This document shows, piece by piece, positions 1-36,352 of a stretch of DNA of 64,000 nt. Within the stretch, counting starts at the first letter, position 1; each line of letters opens with the position of its first letter. A program made the translations under genes and the position numbers. The notes under the pieces were generated by a model. That model did no database searches. It worked only from the letters and a program-made list of their open reading frames with translations, and was not told where the DNA came from. Source of the DNA: Lamellibrachia satsuma (taxonomy: Eukaryota; Annelida; Polychaeta; Sabellida; Siboglinidae); NCBI GenBank assembly GCA_033239005.1, contig BSQZ01000051.1, forward strand, positions 3,377,501 through 3,441,500, read 5' to 3'.

Positions 1-323
1 TTGGCCAGAATGCTAAAACAGACGCGGGTTGAGCAGGTAATACTGTCAGGGATTTTACCTGTAATGGGCAGGAGGGGTTACAAATATCGAAATTGTCGGG
101 GATGGCAATTAACATGTTAGTCCAGAAGCTATGTAGGGAAGAGGAAGTTGGATTTGTGGATTTATATTTATGGGGAAGTTTTGTTGGGAGGGCTGATATG
201 TACATGAAGGATGGGCTTCATCTAAGTGGAAAGGGGGCGGCAGTATTCGCGGACAAACTTTCAGCAGCAGTAGATAGTGACTTGGGTACAATAACACATA
301 TTTTAGGAAGTAACATTGTTTAA
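1..323 (+). pseudogene. LINE ORF1, C-terminal esterase (SGNH-like) fragment
   Basis: Residues readable from 93 include GMAINMLVQKLC and DGLHLSGKGAAVFADKL, which match the end of the 305-residue ORF1 of copy B. The D-x-x-H motif (DGLH) is the block V Asp/His pair of SGNH esterases found in ORF1 of some CR1/L2-type LINEs. The upstream part is in another frame or outside the window. Confidence 0.8.
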
Positions 324-364
324 ATTAGAAGTGCAGGGGGGGTTACCTAGAGGTGTTTCAAGCT

Positions 365-2663
365 GAACAGATGCTGAATTAGGACTGACAGGATACGCAT
401 AGGAAGAAGGGGCGGGAGAGTTATTTTATATGTTAAATAATCTATTCAGGCTTATGAAATAAAACTAGAAAGGGAAGCAGATTGCGATGAAGCTGTTTGG
501 TGCAAAATTGTTTCAGGAAATTCAAAATTAACTATTGGATTAGTTTACCGAAGTCCAAACATAAACGATGAGGACAACACAAAAATAAAAAAGCTATAAA
601 GGAAGTTAGTAAAGAGGAATGTATCATAATGGGAGATTTTAACCATGGACACATACAATGGAATTCTCTAGAGAGCACAGGGACTGAGGACCAACAATTT
701 CTATTTTTAATCCAGGATAGCTTTCTTACTCAGCACGTGCTAAAATCCAACCAGGGGAGAAAATGTATTAGATATAGTTTTGTCATCACAAAAAGAATTA
801 GTGGACAATGTAAAAATATTTGAACCATTGGGTAACAGTGACCATAATCAAATACATTTTGACATCAATGTAAAATCAGAAAGTAAAAATAAGAAAACGT
901 ACAAGAGAAACTTCCACAAAGGTAACTACAAAGATATGAGAAAATACTTAGCAAAGCTAGATTGGTATAACATGCTGATGAATAAGACCGCAATTGAATG
1001 TTGGAATATTCTAAAATATGAAATTGAGAGTATCATCGATAAATTTGTTCCCTTCCAAAAACAAGGAAAATGGTGAAACACTTGTCAAAAGAGGCTATTA
1101 AAAAATAGTGTTAAAACAAACTATGTGGAGGGTTTATAGGCGTACCAGAAAGGAAGAAGACTATGCAAATTATAAAGAGGCATTTAATGTAACTACAACT
1201 GGAATCAGACGATCTAAAAGAAACTATGAACAAAAACTAGCATGTAGCATAAAAAATTACAGAAAGAGTTTTTATGCATATGTCAGGAATAAACAAAACG
1301 TACAAGACAAGGTTGGACCTCTAGAAGATAGTGCTAGAAATATAATATCACAGGGGTTTTTAATGGCGGAAGACCTAAATGGTTACTTCAGTTCAGTGTT
1401 TACCAACGAAGATATTAGTTCATTACCAGTTGCTGATGCTAAATTTCAGGAGGCTAAATCTGACTATTTAGGTCCGTTAGTTGTAACTCCAGAATTGGTA
1501 GCTAAGAAAATCAAGGCAATGAAGAATAACAAATCACCGGGAGTGGATGGGATTCCTCTAAAATTACTAATGGAAACAGTAGAACAAATCAGTATACCAC
1601 TTGCAAGAGTATTCAATTTGTCATTAAGAGAGGGAGTTGTTCCGTTCGAATAGAAAGAAGCCAACATCATACCATTATTTAAAAAGGGTTCGAGAAATAA
1701 GTCAGAGAATTACACACCAGCGAGTTTAACATCAGTGATTTGTAAATTATTAGAAAGGTTAATTAAATACCGTATGGTGGACTTCCTCGTTAAGCATAAA
1801 TTATTAAATTCATCTCAACATGGATTCCTTAAAGCGAGGTCATGCTTAACAAATATGGTATGTTTTTTGGAAGAAATCACTAAGTGGATAGACGTGGGAT
1901 CGTCAGTAGATATTATCTACTTAGATTTTCAGAAAGCTTTTGACAAAGTGCCACATCAAAGATTACTACTTAAATTAAAAGCCCATGTTATCGGGGATAA
2001 CATAACTGACTGGATATAACAATGGCTGAATGACAGAAGACAACGAGTTGTAGTAGATGGAGAAGTTTCAAATTGGAAATACGTTTTGAGTGGGGTACCT
2101 TAAGGATCAGTATTAGGACCTATATCATTCTTAATATATATCAATGACTTGGACGACAGTATAACAAGTAACGTACTGAAATTTGCGGATGACACAAAAC
2201 TGTTTAGAAAGGTTAATACTGATGGTGATAAACAACATTTACAAAATGACCTAGACAGATTAGTAAAATGGTCTGAGAAATGGCAGATGATGTTCAATTT
2301 TGTGAAATGTAAATGCTTACATTCAGGACATGGGAACTTGAATGTAAACTATAAAATGGGAGATACTCTTCTGGGTACTACTGTAAAAGAAAAGGACTTC
2401 AGATTGAAGTTTTTAAGATATTGAATGGGTATGAAAATATTGATAGAAATATGTTTTTCTCACTCAAGAAGGATAGCAGAACTAGAGGACATGAGGTAAA
2501 ATTAGTAAAGGATCAATGTAGATTGGACATCAGGAAGCACTCGTTCTCACAGAGGACAATAAATGAATGGAACAAATTGTCTACAGATTGTGTAACTGCT
2601 AGCAGCGTGAATATGTTTAAAAACAAGGTTGACACATATCTCAGGAGGGCGGGCTATAAGTAG
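365..2663 (+). pseudogene. LINE ORF2 (endonuclease + reverse transcriptase), broken
   Basis: Open pieces at 629-823, 780-1,076, 1,108-1,653, 1,735-2,019, 2,149-2,424 and 2,421-2,663 follow one another in the order of copy B ORF2. Visible landmarks: MGDFNHGHIQW and NSDHNQIHF (apurinic endonuclease), KNNKSPGVDGIP (start of the RT domain), YLDFQKAFDKVPH, KFADDTKLF (RT catalytic pair) and a C-terminal block ending YLRRAGYK. In-frame stops near 1,651, 2,017 and 2,101 and several frameshifts show that it is dead. Confidence 0.9.
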
Positions 2664-3078
2664 ATGAACATTGTTGGACTCTCGATAAGCCAATGGATTC
2701 CTTGTCCACTTGCCATCTAGGCCTTTGGCTTGGATAGCAAATCTTGTTAAATATCTTGTAAGTTACATCCAACTTGCGTAAACTCGACGATTTATCACAT
2801 TGTACCTATGTTTGAGTGAAAGAGTTTACGGCGGGTGACTATGCGGGTATGCGTGGAATGTATCAGATGTATATGATGCAATGGATACATTCACGTAGTA
2901 AACAAAAACATGTAGTATACCGACTGACCGACATGAGGTTAAAAGCGACGCCTAATAGATTGTTCGGCAAAGCTAATTATAATACATGACAAAATAACCG
3001 GAAAGCTACACAATCATTCCCGTGCAAGATGGGTTGTGCATTGAAACAGTAACGACGTCGGAACAGGCTTATTGACAA

Positions 3079-3500
3079 ATGCAAATGCATTTGAATGCGC
3101 ATTGGAAAAAAGTGCTCTGTAATGGGGTGGGAACCCATTGGAGGAGTAAACATTAGCAATGCCAGCACTTAATATTTACAGCCAGGGATAGTTATTAGAG
3201 GTAGGTGTAACTATCCACCAGGTTATCATCCCAGTGACCCCAACAGTGGAGTGTCAATTGTTTTGGGTTTACCTTCCACTCTGGCCTACCTGAATCTTAA
3301 TCTTTCATTCACTGCCATTGTTCGCAGTAAACTGTCAATTGTCTATTCCTCCCTCCCATTTCCACCACATGTGCAGGTCTGGAACTGCGTGACTCAGTGT
3401 ATGACTCTACAGACATGTTCATGTAGTGGGACTGGTATGTAATGGTACTTAGTGGTTACACTGATGTGCTACTCTATTTATTAAATAATTTCATCATGTG

Positions 3501-3589
<89 letters not shown>

Positions 3590-3725
3590 CGTTGTTTTTT
3601 CTCCAAATAAAACAAAACGTTAACATAAAGCCAAAACATTTGAAATTAATTAAATTCATGCATATGCAAGTGTGTAACCAAAACATTTGCATTTGCTGAT
3701 GAGTTCGACCCTAAAACATTTGCAT
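3079..3725. promoter_or_regulatory. Three octamer (ATTTGCAT) motifs upstream of channel exon 1
   Basis: Exact octamers lie at 3,079-3,086 (as ATGCAAAT), 3,685-3,692 and 3,718-3,725, with near matches just after. This is the classical POU-domain binding site. They lie 0.4-1.0 kb upstream of the first coding exon. They may instead belong to a repeat unit, because the phrase ATTTGCATTTGAATGCG occurs in part more than once. The regulatory role is inferred. Confidence 0.25.
3505..3589. repeat. (TA)n microsatellite
   Basis: About 85 bases of uninterrupted TA dinucleotide. The open frames through it (Tyr-Ile repeats) are not genes. Confidence 0.98.
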
Positions 3726-4103
3726 TTGAATGCGTTCTTGGAAAATTGCATTTGTATTTCCATTAAAATGCGCTGACATGCATTTGTTAACAAGCCTGCG
3801 TGGGAGAGATGTACCTTGATGATAACTAGATTGGTACAACACCTTCAGAGAGCTTCCCCGAGGAGCACCACCGTCAGCGGGATGCACTTTCTTACATGTC
3901 GACTTTTATCGGCGTCTCCTGTCCACACTCTTTTTTCTGTCGTCGTTGTGATTTTTCTATGTGGGATCGCCTGATGATATAATTATGTGCAATGCATTTA
4001 CTATGATACGGCCATTGCGTAGTTTGAGTTCTGCTAGCATCTAGGCTTTAAGTATAATGAAATATTGCTATTATATGTTATACGGATTGCAAGGTATGTA
4101 CGG

Positions 4104-27643
<23,540 letters not shown>

Positions 27644-27744
27644 CTCTTTGTTGTGTTTCAAGCTTTCTCCATTCGTTTAGCGTTCGTTTTGAGTCAGAGT
27701 TTTATGTTCTTCCGTACAAACGTATTTGGGAAAAGGGGCAGAAA

Positions 27745-28205
<461 letters not shown>

Positions 28206-28214
28206 ACACTAATG

Positions 28215-29590
28215 TGTTCTGCTCTTTCCATTAGTAGCTTTAGAGGGATTGGTTGTCCTTCCTTGCCTTTATTTCCTTAGGTACCTTTTTGTGGAGTTAC
28301 AATTAACTGCCCTAAATAATCCGATTTAGCCTCCTGAAATTTAGCATCTGAAACTGGTAATGAACTAATATCCTCTCTGGCAAACACTGAACTGAAGCAT
28401 CCGTTTAGGTCTTCTGCCATTAAAAAAACCTTGTGATGTTATATTTCCAGTACTGTCTCCAACCTTGTCCTAACTTGTTTCGTACATTTTGTTTATTCTT
28501 GACATATGCATACAAACGCTTGCTCTCATTGTTCATGTTACATGCTAATTTTTACTCATAGCTTCTTTTAGATTGTCTAATTTAATTCGTAGCTGTTTTA
28601 TGTGGCTCTTTGTAATTTGGTTACTCTTCATCCTTTCCGGAACGTCTATAAACTCGCCACATAGTTTGCATGTACGCTATTTTCTAATAGCTTCTTTTGA
28701 CAAGTGTTTTGCTTTCTAGACCGATTTTCTTGTTTTTCAAAGGAACAAATTGATCAATGGTACCCTCAATTTCATATTTTATATTGTTCCAACATTCAAT
28801 TGCGATCTTATTCCTAAGCATGTTATTCCAATCTACCTATGCTACGTATTTTCTCATATCTTTATATTTACCTTTGTGGAAGTTTATCCTGTAGTTTTGT
28901 ATTTGTACTTTGATGTACTCTGATTTTACTTTAATGTAAAAATGTATTTGATTATGATCACTGTTACCCAATGGCTCATATATGTTAGCACTGTCGACTA
29001 ATTCATCACTGTTACCCAATGGCTCATATATGTTGGCACTGTCGACTAATTCATCACTGTTACCCAATGGCTCATATATGTTGGCACTGTCGACTAATTC
29101 ATCACTGTTACCCAATGGCTCATATAGGTTGGCACTGTCGACTAATTCATCACTGTTACCCAATGGCTCATATATGTTGGCACTGTCGACTAATTCATCA
29201 CTGTTACCCAATGGCTCATATATGTTAGCACTGTCGACTAATTCATCAATGTTACCCAATGGCTCATATATGTTGGCACTGTCGACTAATTCATCACTGC
29301 TACCCAATGGCTCATATATGTTGGCACTGTCGACTAATTCATCACTGTTACCCAATGGCTCATATATGTTGGCACTGTCGAATAATTCATTTTGTGAAGA
29401 AAAACATCAATCTGATACATGTTCTCCCCGGTTGGTTCTAGCATGCGTTGAGTAAGAAAGGTATATTGAATGATAAATAGAAACTGTTGTTCCTTACCCC
29501 CTGTACTCTCCAGATATTTCCATTGTATGCGTCTCACATGCATAGCGAAGTGATGTTTATGCAACGGCATATGGTAGAAAGACAACATGG
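28215..29590 (-). mobile_element. CR1-like LINE, copy D (decayed, with internal expansion)
   Basis: The reverse strand corresponds to copy B from the RT start (at the left end, 28,215) back to the endonuclease region (right end). Readable pieces: LVDSANIYEPLGNSDHNQI and MRKYVA. The endonuclease part is expanded by a 48-bp tandem repeat (28,966-29,393). Stops and frameshifts are many. Confidence 0.88.
28966..29393 (-). repeat. 48-bp tandem repeat inside a LINE endonuclease frame, about nine units
   Basis: Each unit encodes NSDELVDSANIYEPLG (16 residues), a direct repeat of the segment that in copy B reads KELVDNVKIFEPLGNSD next to the catalytic SDH. It is in frame, so 172 residues stay open on the reverse strand. 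Units are nearly identical (CTGTTACCC or ATGTTACCC; GTTAGC or GTTGGC). Confidence 0.96.
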
Positions 29591-30249
29591 ATTAATCAAG
29601 ATTGAATGACAATGAATGTAGGGGTATGGCGGGTAAAACAGGTTAATAGGGGAAACTGGGAAATGTCTATATATTACGACCACATTGTGCCATCTCGCAA
29701 AAATCCGTAAACATACACTATTGCACATGACAGGCAGACCAGAGAAAGTGCTTGTTAAAGATAAAGAAAGATAACGACTGCTGATCCTTGTCTTTGTTTT
29801 TTTTATTTTAGTTTAACATGACCAAAATATAGAAAAATAATGTCACTTTTTTATAATTGCTTGCGAGCGGGCAAAATAGTACATCGAATTGTTCACGGAA
29901 ACAGTCGATGACGACTACATCCAGTGCAGCCCGAGTTAGATACTGACACGTGTTGAATGCGCTGGTCTCGTCGACAACTAGACATATTTTGAATGTGAAC
30001 GATGCTTATCAAAATGATGACAATAAATGCCTACCCGTTTGCACCATTACCTTCTCGGTCGTGATACATTCCGTTTTGTCATTAAAGTGTTCTTCAAAGA
30101 GGGTTGTTGTTTTTCATGTAAATGAATGTAGATAGTTGCAACTATTTCACCAAAAATCGCCATACATAATTTTTATCTCATATTACCCGCAGGCAACATA
30201 CGTTTTGCCCGACTAGGGCAGGCAAAGGGGAATTGGTTGGGGGGTGGGG
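29591..30249. other. Non-coding spacer
   Basis: No gene recognised. Short frames only; AT-rich. Confidence 0.5.
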
Positions 30250-30441
30250 TGGGAAACCGGCTAAATTGCATATTTATGTTACCCTATCCAAAAATAATGC
30301 AACCACTGGATGCGTCCAAAATACGTGCTTAATTGAACAAAATAAATGTAATTGTGTAGGATTTGTGGAAGCCCTAGGGTGCAAATATCACTAAAAAGCG
30401 ACCCGTTTTGCCTGTCCTTCCACTACACGTTTTTATACTTG

Positions 30442-30443
<2 letters not shown>

Positions 30444-30511
<68 letters not shown>
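30444..30511. repeat. (GA)n microsatellite
   Basis: Pure GA; absent from the matching place (about 60,870) of the other duplicate. Confidence 0.97.
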
Positions 30512-30515
<4 letters not shown>

Positions 30516-30719
30516 CGCAGTCACGCAACATTATAATTTTTACCTTTGCGCTATGACATCATGCTGCAATATTTGCCTAGAAACATTATCTGGAGAATAT
30601 TGCGTGCATACGGATTCCCGACTCATATCGTGTACATCATCAAGCTGTTTTATGAGAACTAGACACGCACCACCAGACAATCAGATATAACAGTTAAGGC
30701 AAAGTGAGAAGCGTGAGAG

Positions 30720-31212
<493 letters not shown>

Positions 31213-31399
31213 AGGAGGTAAAGTGTGTGATGCCCGCAGTCTTATTCAGTCTTGTAATGAACAGGATTATGAAGAGGGCACAAACAGGAGGAATTAGATG
31301 GACAATGTTTTTTTCTCGCGAAGAGATTGACATCGTTGATGACGTAACATGTCTTATCTCATACGCGACAAGACATGTCAGAAATGACGAAAAAATCAA

Positions 31400-32057
31400 G
31401 GAAATCAGCCAGAAGATATAACTCAAAATCTTCAAAAAGAAATCAGAGGTGATGGGGCTGAACCACACAAACGCTGTATCAGTTTATCTCGATCAAGAAG
31501 ATATGTAAACCACTAATATCTTCACCTACACGCGAAGCATAGTTTGTAAAGAGGGATGAACCATTATTGAATTCACGAATCACTCGAAAAAGGCAAGAGG
31601 AGCATTTGTCATACTATGACCTGTATAGAAATCGACCATATACTCTAGAAGAATGAAGCCGAGGCTACATCAGAGTTGCGTTCTCTTCATGGTTCAGAAT
31701 GATGGCGTATGACTGAAACATATCTCAGACAACTTTCAACCCTTCAACCTACAAAGATCTTCTTAAACTTAATTAATTGACATGGATGACTTGCTCACCA
31801 CAAGAATATGAAGATGGATGGGTCACGTTTGACGAAAAGATAGCCACAGTATGGTAAAACAGCTTTGATGTGTATCCCCGAAAAAAAAACGTGGACGCCC
31901 AAAATCACCCTGGAGGAGAACTGAGAGATTACGCTAAATGCACCTCAGCTGGGGTCAGGCTGCCAAACAAGCTTCAGACCGATAGGGGTGGATAGGTTTT
32001 GTTTCTGCCTTATGTACCTGTAAGCACGAAGAGGACTAAGCAAGTAAGTAAGTAAGT
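31400..32057 (+). mobile_element. LINE 3' remnant with (TAAG)n tail
   Basis: The sequence (GAAGATGGATGGGTCACG; ACGTGGACGCCCAAAATC) matches the C-terminal end of LINE ORF2 proteins (W-R-W-x-G-H-x-L-R-K ... G-K-R-R-R-G-R-P-K) and ends in a (TAAG)n tail at 32,036-32,057. It is the counterpart of 61,830-62,370. Confidence 0.7.
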
Positions 32058-32239
32058 ACAGTTGTGGCCATTGCACCAACACGAATCCAGTTTGGAAGTG
32101 ATGTCCTCTCTAACGAACGGCACGGTGTAAGAATAACGAACACTAACGGACACATGGCGATTTGCACTCAAAATGGGAAAATATTGGATACAAGTTGACG
32201 TTGGTTGACCCAACTTCAAGTAGTACACAAACATAAACG

Positions 32240-32860
32240 CACGAAAACAGCTTTCCAATTCCCCACCAGGCGTTGCAACTGCACCTAACGCATTTGTCAG
32301 AAACTTCGCAGGTCCCATTTTATGCAGGAGACCATGCACTATGCGGCACTCTTAGCTACGCATTTGGGAAGACCGTGTCTACTACAGTCACGACACAAGT
32401 GGCCTCTGAAATGGCAACTGCCTCTCTTGCAGTGAACCATACTAACCTGCGGAGGATCTACAACAGTACTTTTACCTACATATAATTCGTTCTTTCTTGA
32501 AGACAAAACTCTACTTTTACAAAGCAAGCTAGATCATCGTTATGTAAAGAGTATTTTAGACGTGACACTTACCTATCGTGTAACTGTTTTGCGCTTAAAT
32601 AATTGTGGTTATATGTACACAATGTTGGAGGCTGTACTAGACAGGATTAGCTATGTTACATAAAAGTGGCTAATCTGTTGCATACTGCATACTGCAGCGG
32701 AAAGGATAATAACATACTGAAATACTGCCTTCACCGTTACATAACAATTTCTATGAATAATGCGTAAGCATCATTTCATAAACTAATCATGAGTGAAAGG
32801 TATAGTACACTTTCTCCGTGGAATGGTCAGAAGAGGATTTTCCTCTCTCTTGTTGCGACG
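32240..32860 (-). pseudogene. Broken copy of the secreted Cys-rich peptide gene
   Basis: The reverse strand carries a decayed last exon (from 32,457 leftwards, acceptor TACTGTTGTAG intact) that reads DPPQVSMVHCKRGSC and PKCVAKSAA, then a TAG stop at 32,341-32,339 and, further on, a frameshift. After the shift the frame resumes CVRCSCNAW. One cysteine of the CxC pair is Phe (CHF). The preceding small basic exon is also visible (about 32,809-32,859) but its acceptor AG is AC, and part of its terminal basic motif is deleted. No exon 2 or exon 1 is seen to the right. This is an inactive paralogue of the gene at 62,725-63,971. Confidence 0.85.
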
Positions 32861-33060
32861 TTGAAGGGAAACAAAACGCTGTAGTTTAAATTAGAACAAA
32901 TGCAACACAAAATGTATATAGAGTAGACAAGTAACACAACCAAGTGTTGGTAAATAACTACATTAACTACATACAGCAGGACGCTGGGCTAAATGCGGGG
33001 TCTCAATGTGGTGAAGACAGTCAGATTCGTGCAGATCACATTAATCACGACGCCTGACGT

Positions 33061-34430
33061 TAGAGAGTGGCATAATGAATGCATGCATAAAACTACTAGC
33101 TTTCGTTATTGCCTAATACTACTAAATACATCAGATTTCCCAAATTTGGAAATTAATGTATAATATACTGTATCAAGTTTGATGATTATTATTATAAATT
33201 CATATTCTAATTTTAGATTTAGGGTGAACTTATTTTGCAGTAGTTACAAATAGAATGTTGCATATTGTTCAGTGTTTTTAGCACGTCTGTTTCTTCTTTG
33301 CAGTCAAAACGTCAGCATCAAATCAACACAGAACGTAAACCCCAATCACCAACATTTATTTGATTTATTTGTTTATAACTACTAGTTGCAGTATATGTAA
33401 AACGATACGATATGGTAACAATAACGCTTTCAGTTGCAGCTTTACACTTTAGACGAATGTTAATTAGCTAATCATGTTTAACATATGATAAATGCGTAAA
33501 TTATTTACACAATATTTCCATAGGAACATGCCTCCCGACAGAATTTCTCACATTCGTATATTACCGCTCACAATATTTTACAAATATGTCATCACACACT
33601 ACGTCGTGGCTTCTATTGCACTAAATTTACCTGTCTTCATCATTGATGAAATGGACAAACGATAATTAGCTCTGCTGTTTGGTTACTATTGCTGTAGCCA
33701 ACAGCCGAACAAAACAGACGATTGTACTGGAAAGTGCCGTTGGCATAGAAACCCATTCCCGCTTCGCCTGAATGTCAACACAGTAACTCCGTTCGTATGC
33801 TGGTGCTGCAATCACACGATAACCACAGGCAGCGCCGATTGTGGTATATTTTCTGTACTGTCTTTGGTGGGAATGTGCCGAAATAGACACAATGAAATGA
33901 AATGCAGTCAGGCAAACACCTCAGAGTAATCAGCATATCCTGCAGCAAACGTAGGGCCTGTCTTTCTCTTTAGTTGCGGTCATGCAAAATCACAAGTCGT
34001 GATAATTAAATGGCGGCAGCCAGATAATTAAATGGCGGCTTTCAGAAAAAAACATGTTCACCCCCGGCACCAACGGGCTTCCGTAGGATCGTGTATGGTA
34101 TGTTGCTGATTTATTTTAATGTCTTGACTGAACTGTTAAATTAGTTTTGATGTTGTATTTATTGAGTGTATTTAACAACAGAGAACATTTAGCAAAATTG
34201 ATAGAAATTATAAATTAGAATTGTTGTGATAAAAACAATACGTTTTGAAAAAAGTGTGGGAGGAATGTAAAGTGTAAGCCAGTATGATTTAATTAGTGTT
34301 TAATAACTAATTGTCAATAGGAGATGTTTGATCGATATATTAAGCCTAGATTAGCAACAGAAAAGCAGTATTCGAAAATATTTTAGTTAAACCACCCAAG
34401 TGGATATTGACAAAATTCATATGATGTCAA
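33061..34430. other. Non-coding region
   Basis: I see no exon, no clear repeat array and no RNA gene. AT-rich. Confidence 0.5.
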
Positions 34431-34548
34431 AGATTGATGATGTTATTTAGACACTTCAGTCCTCCCTGCACGGCTTACCACTGTCAGTGTGTGAGTTATC
34501 TGGGAAGTATTCAGCAGCGCTGCAGTTACTGCGTGAAGACAATCCCTG

Positions 34549-35158
34549 CCCATATACCCATCAATATCTTAGCTCATCAGCTGAGTGAAAATAAGCAATG
34601 TGGATTGACAGGAATTGCCAAAAAATCACACGGTAATTGTGCAAGTCGCCGAATCATCGTCTGGAAAACGCACTACTGTGGCTCCACCTTCTGTAGTTGC
34701 AATAACTACGCAGTAAGCATTGCTTCCTTTGTAGGCATTGACTTTATATATTGGATGTCTTAGTAACTTTGTGCTTTTGGTTGGTCTTGGTACTGTCGTT
34801 CCTGCAGTCTGTTCGTGTAGACTCGTGCAAGATGGCAAGTGGATAAATCAAATAATCCCTACCTAACACCCTTGCCCATATACCCATCATTATCTTAGCT
34901 CATCAGCTGAGTGAAAATAAGCAATGTGGATTGACAGGAATTGCCAAAAAATCACACTACTGTGGCTCCACCTTCTGTATTTGCAATAACTACGCAGTAA
35001 GCATTGCTTCCTTTGTAGGCATTGACTTTATATATTGGATGTCTTAGTAACTTTGTGCTTTTGGTTGGTCTTGGTACTGTCGTTCCTGCAGTCTGTTCGT
35101 GTAGACTCGTGCAAGATGGTAAGTGGATAAATCAAATAATCCCTACCTAACATCCAAC
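34549..35158. repeat. ~285-325-bp direct tandem duplication
   Basis: 34,549-34,868 and 34,875-35,158 are nearly identical. The second copy lacks 42 bp (between AAATCACAC and TACTGTGGC) that lie in the first. The break has a CAC microhomology. A 109-residue frame over the first copy has several Cys but no recognisable domain. Confidence 0.93.
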
Positions 35159-35159
35159 A

Positions 35160-35440
35160 GTGGCGACATTCTGCACGTCACAACTGCCACAACTTGGTCA
35201 TCAATTCAAAATGGACAGTTGTGAATTTGTGTAAACACTGATTGGCTGGACAACGCGATTGTTGTTTACAACATGCTACGTCATCGCAACAGGCAGTTGA
35301 GTATGGGTAACACAGTTTCAAACAAAACCGAACGTTATGGTGTTTCTAGACACAGTTTCAATGCAAAGACTATCTACAATAGCATACACATGAGTGTGAA
35401 ATTTGCCATTTTGTAGTGTTATTTTATGCACCAGAGGCGC
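35160..35440 (+). repeat. Dispersed repeat R1, copy 1
   Basis: Phrases ACAACGCGATTGTTGT, TGCTACGTCATCGCAAC and AGTTTCAAACAAAACCGAACG match 57,800-58,060 in the same direction. Family unknown; it begins next to a CAGTGGCG motif in both copies. Confidence 0.8.
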
Positions 35441-35849
35441 CACTTGTTATTTCTGGTAGCCTCTATTAAGATGAATAAAGGCTGAATAAAACCAAGTTAA
35501 TGAATTTTGTCAAATGCAATTCATTAGTCACATCTAAAAGCATGCCGGTCATATAACATTGACAATATCACTAATTTGATAAGTACCAAATTCTATTATA
35601 AGAGTTGGGGATCTAAAAACAGCCTTTTGAGTTGTTGGTCTTCGCGGTAGTCCCCTGTATGGCTTTGTGTGAAGTTTACAAAACTCCAAAATACATTAGA
35701 CAAGCATTATCAATAAAACCTGAATTATAGATAGACAGCAAGAAATCCACATATTAAATGGCACAATCCATTTAAGCAAAAATAATAAGTAATACAATGA
35801 AATTAATCTGAAATCCACACATGCAATTCATTTAAACAAACATTGAAGT

Positions 35850-36352
35850 AACATTAAGAAAGTGAATTAATCAATAGAAGAATTGTGCTGTGTGATGGTC
35901 GTTGCCAAGCTGTCATGTTGCTTTGAACAGCTCTTTCGCTAGCATTGTGTGTATTTTTGACCTGAGCTCGGCATGGATCACCTATGTTAAATGCAGGAAA
36001 TGTCAACTCGTATTTACTATTTCTGATTTCTATGGGTCCCCTTCCGTCTACAAACTGAATTATGAGAATGTCGTTTAGGTAACCTACCAAGGAAAACTGT
36101 CGGTGCAGCTGGTTTCTGAGGATCATGTAAGAGTTTAAGTAGCTCACCCTTCTTAGCATATTGTTCTTCTAATTCAATTGCTTGATGGGTCCTTTGCAAT
36201 AAAGACTTTATACAACTGAAAACATTACCTCGACCACGTGTATTACATATTTGGGGAAAAGCGCAGACAAACCGGGAGGATTTTTTTATACAGTTGCAAA
36301 ATACAATTCCAAAAATGTCAAGCGAGCATGACATTTGTTGTAGTTGCTAGCA
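35850..36352 (-). repeat. Dispersed repeat R2, copy 1 (coding-like remnant)
   Basis: The reverse strand reads QICNTRGRGNVFSCIKSLL, LEEQYAKKGELLKLLHDPQK and, after a frameshift, NSKYELTFPAFNIGDPC. The same protein fragments occur at 47,262-47,700 on the + strand. It looks like a piece of a transposon or gene-derived repeat; I cannot name the family. Confidence 0.75.

Larger units (their letters stand above)
1..2757 (+). mobile_element. CR1-like LINE, copy A (decayed, 5' end outside window)
   Basis: Non-LTR retrotransposon read left to right: the C-terminal part of an esterase-like ORF1 (to about 323), an endonuclease region (about 365-1,000), a linker, a reverse transcriptase (about 1,500-2,420, with the FADD catalytic motif), a C-terminal tail (to 2,663) and a 3' UTR ending near the motif AAATCTTGTTAAATA. 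It is about 90% alike, by eye, to copy B at 11,107-15,236. Many stops and frameshifts break it, so it is inactive. The same 3' UTR recurs in at least eight other fragments in this window. Confidence 0.93.
2758..4103. other. Region between LINE copy A and the channel gene
   Basis: I see no exon here. It contains a long TA microsatellite (3,505-3,589) and a cluster of octamer-like sites. It is the 5' flank of the channel gene, so the promoter or further 5' UTR exons could lie here, but no TATA box or start site can be fixed from sequence alone. Confidence 0.5.

Noticed and set aside
28966..29393. CRISPR-like array
   Set aside because: Direct repeats without unique spacers in animal DNA; it is a minisatellite. 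The same applies to 18,013-18,440 and 20,353-20,580.
28982..29455. 157-residue + strand frame (LALSTNSSLLPNGSYM repeats)
   Set aside because: Shadow of the reverse-strand LINE endonuclease repeat, which aligns with other LINE copies.
34434..34763. 109-residue frame with many cysteines
   Set aside because: It lies in a tandem duplication whose second copy breaks it. No signal peptide or family pattern.
36017..36334. A functional host gene on the reverse strand
   Set aside because: The same fragment with different frameshifts occurs at 47.3-47.7 kb, so it is a dispersed repeat.
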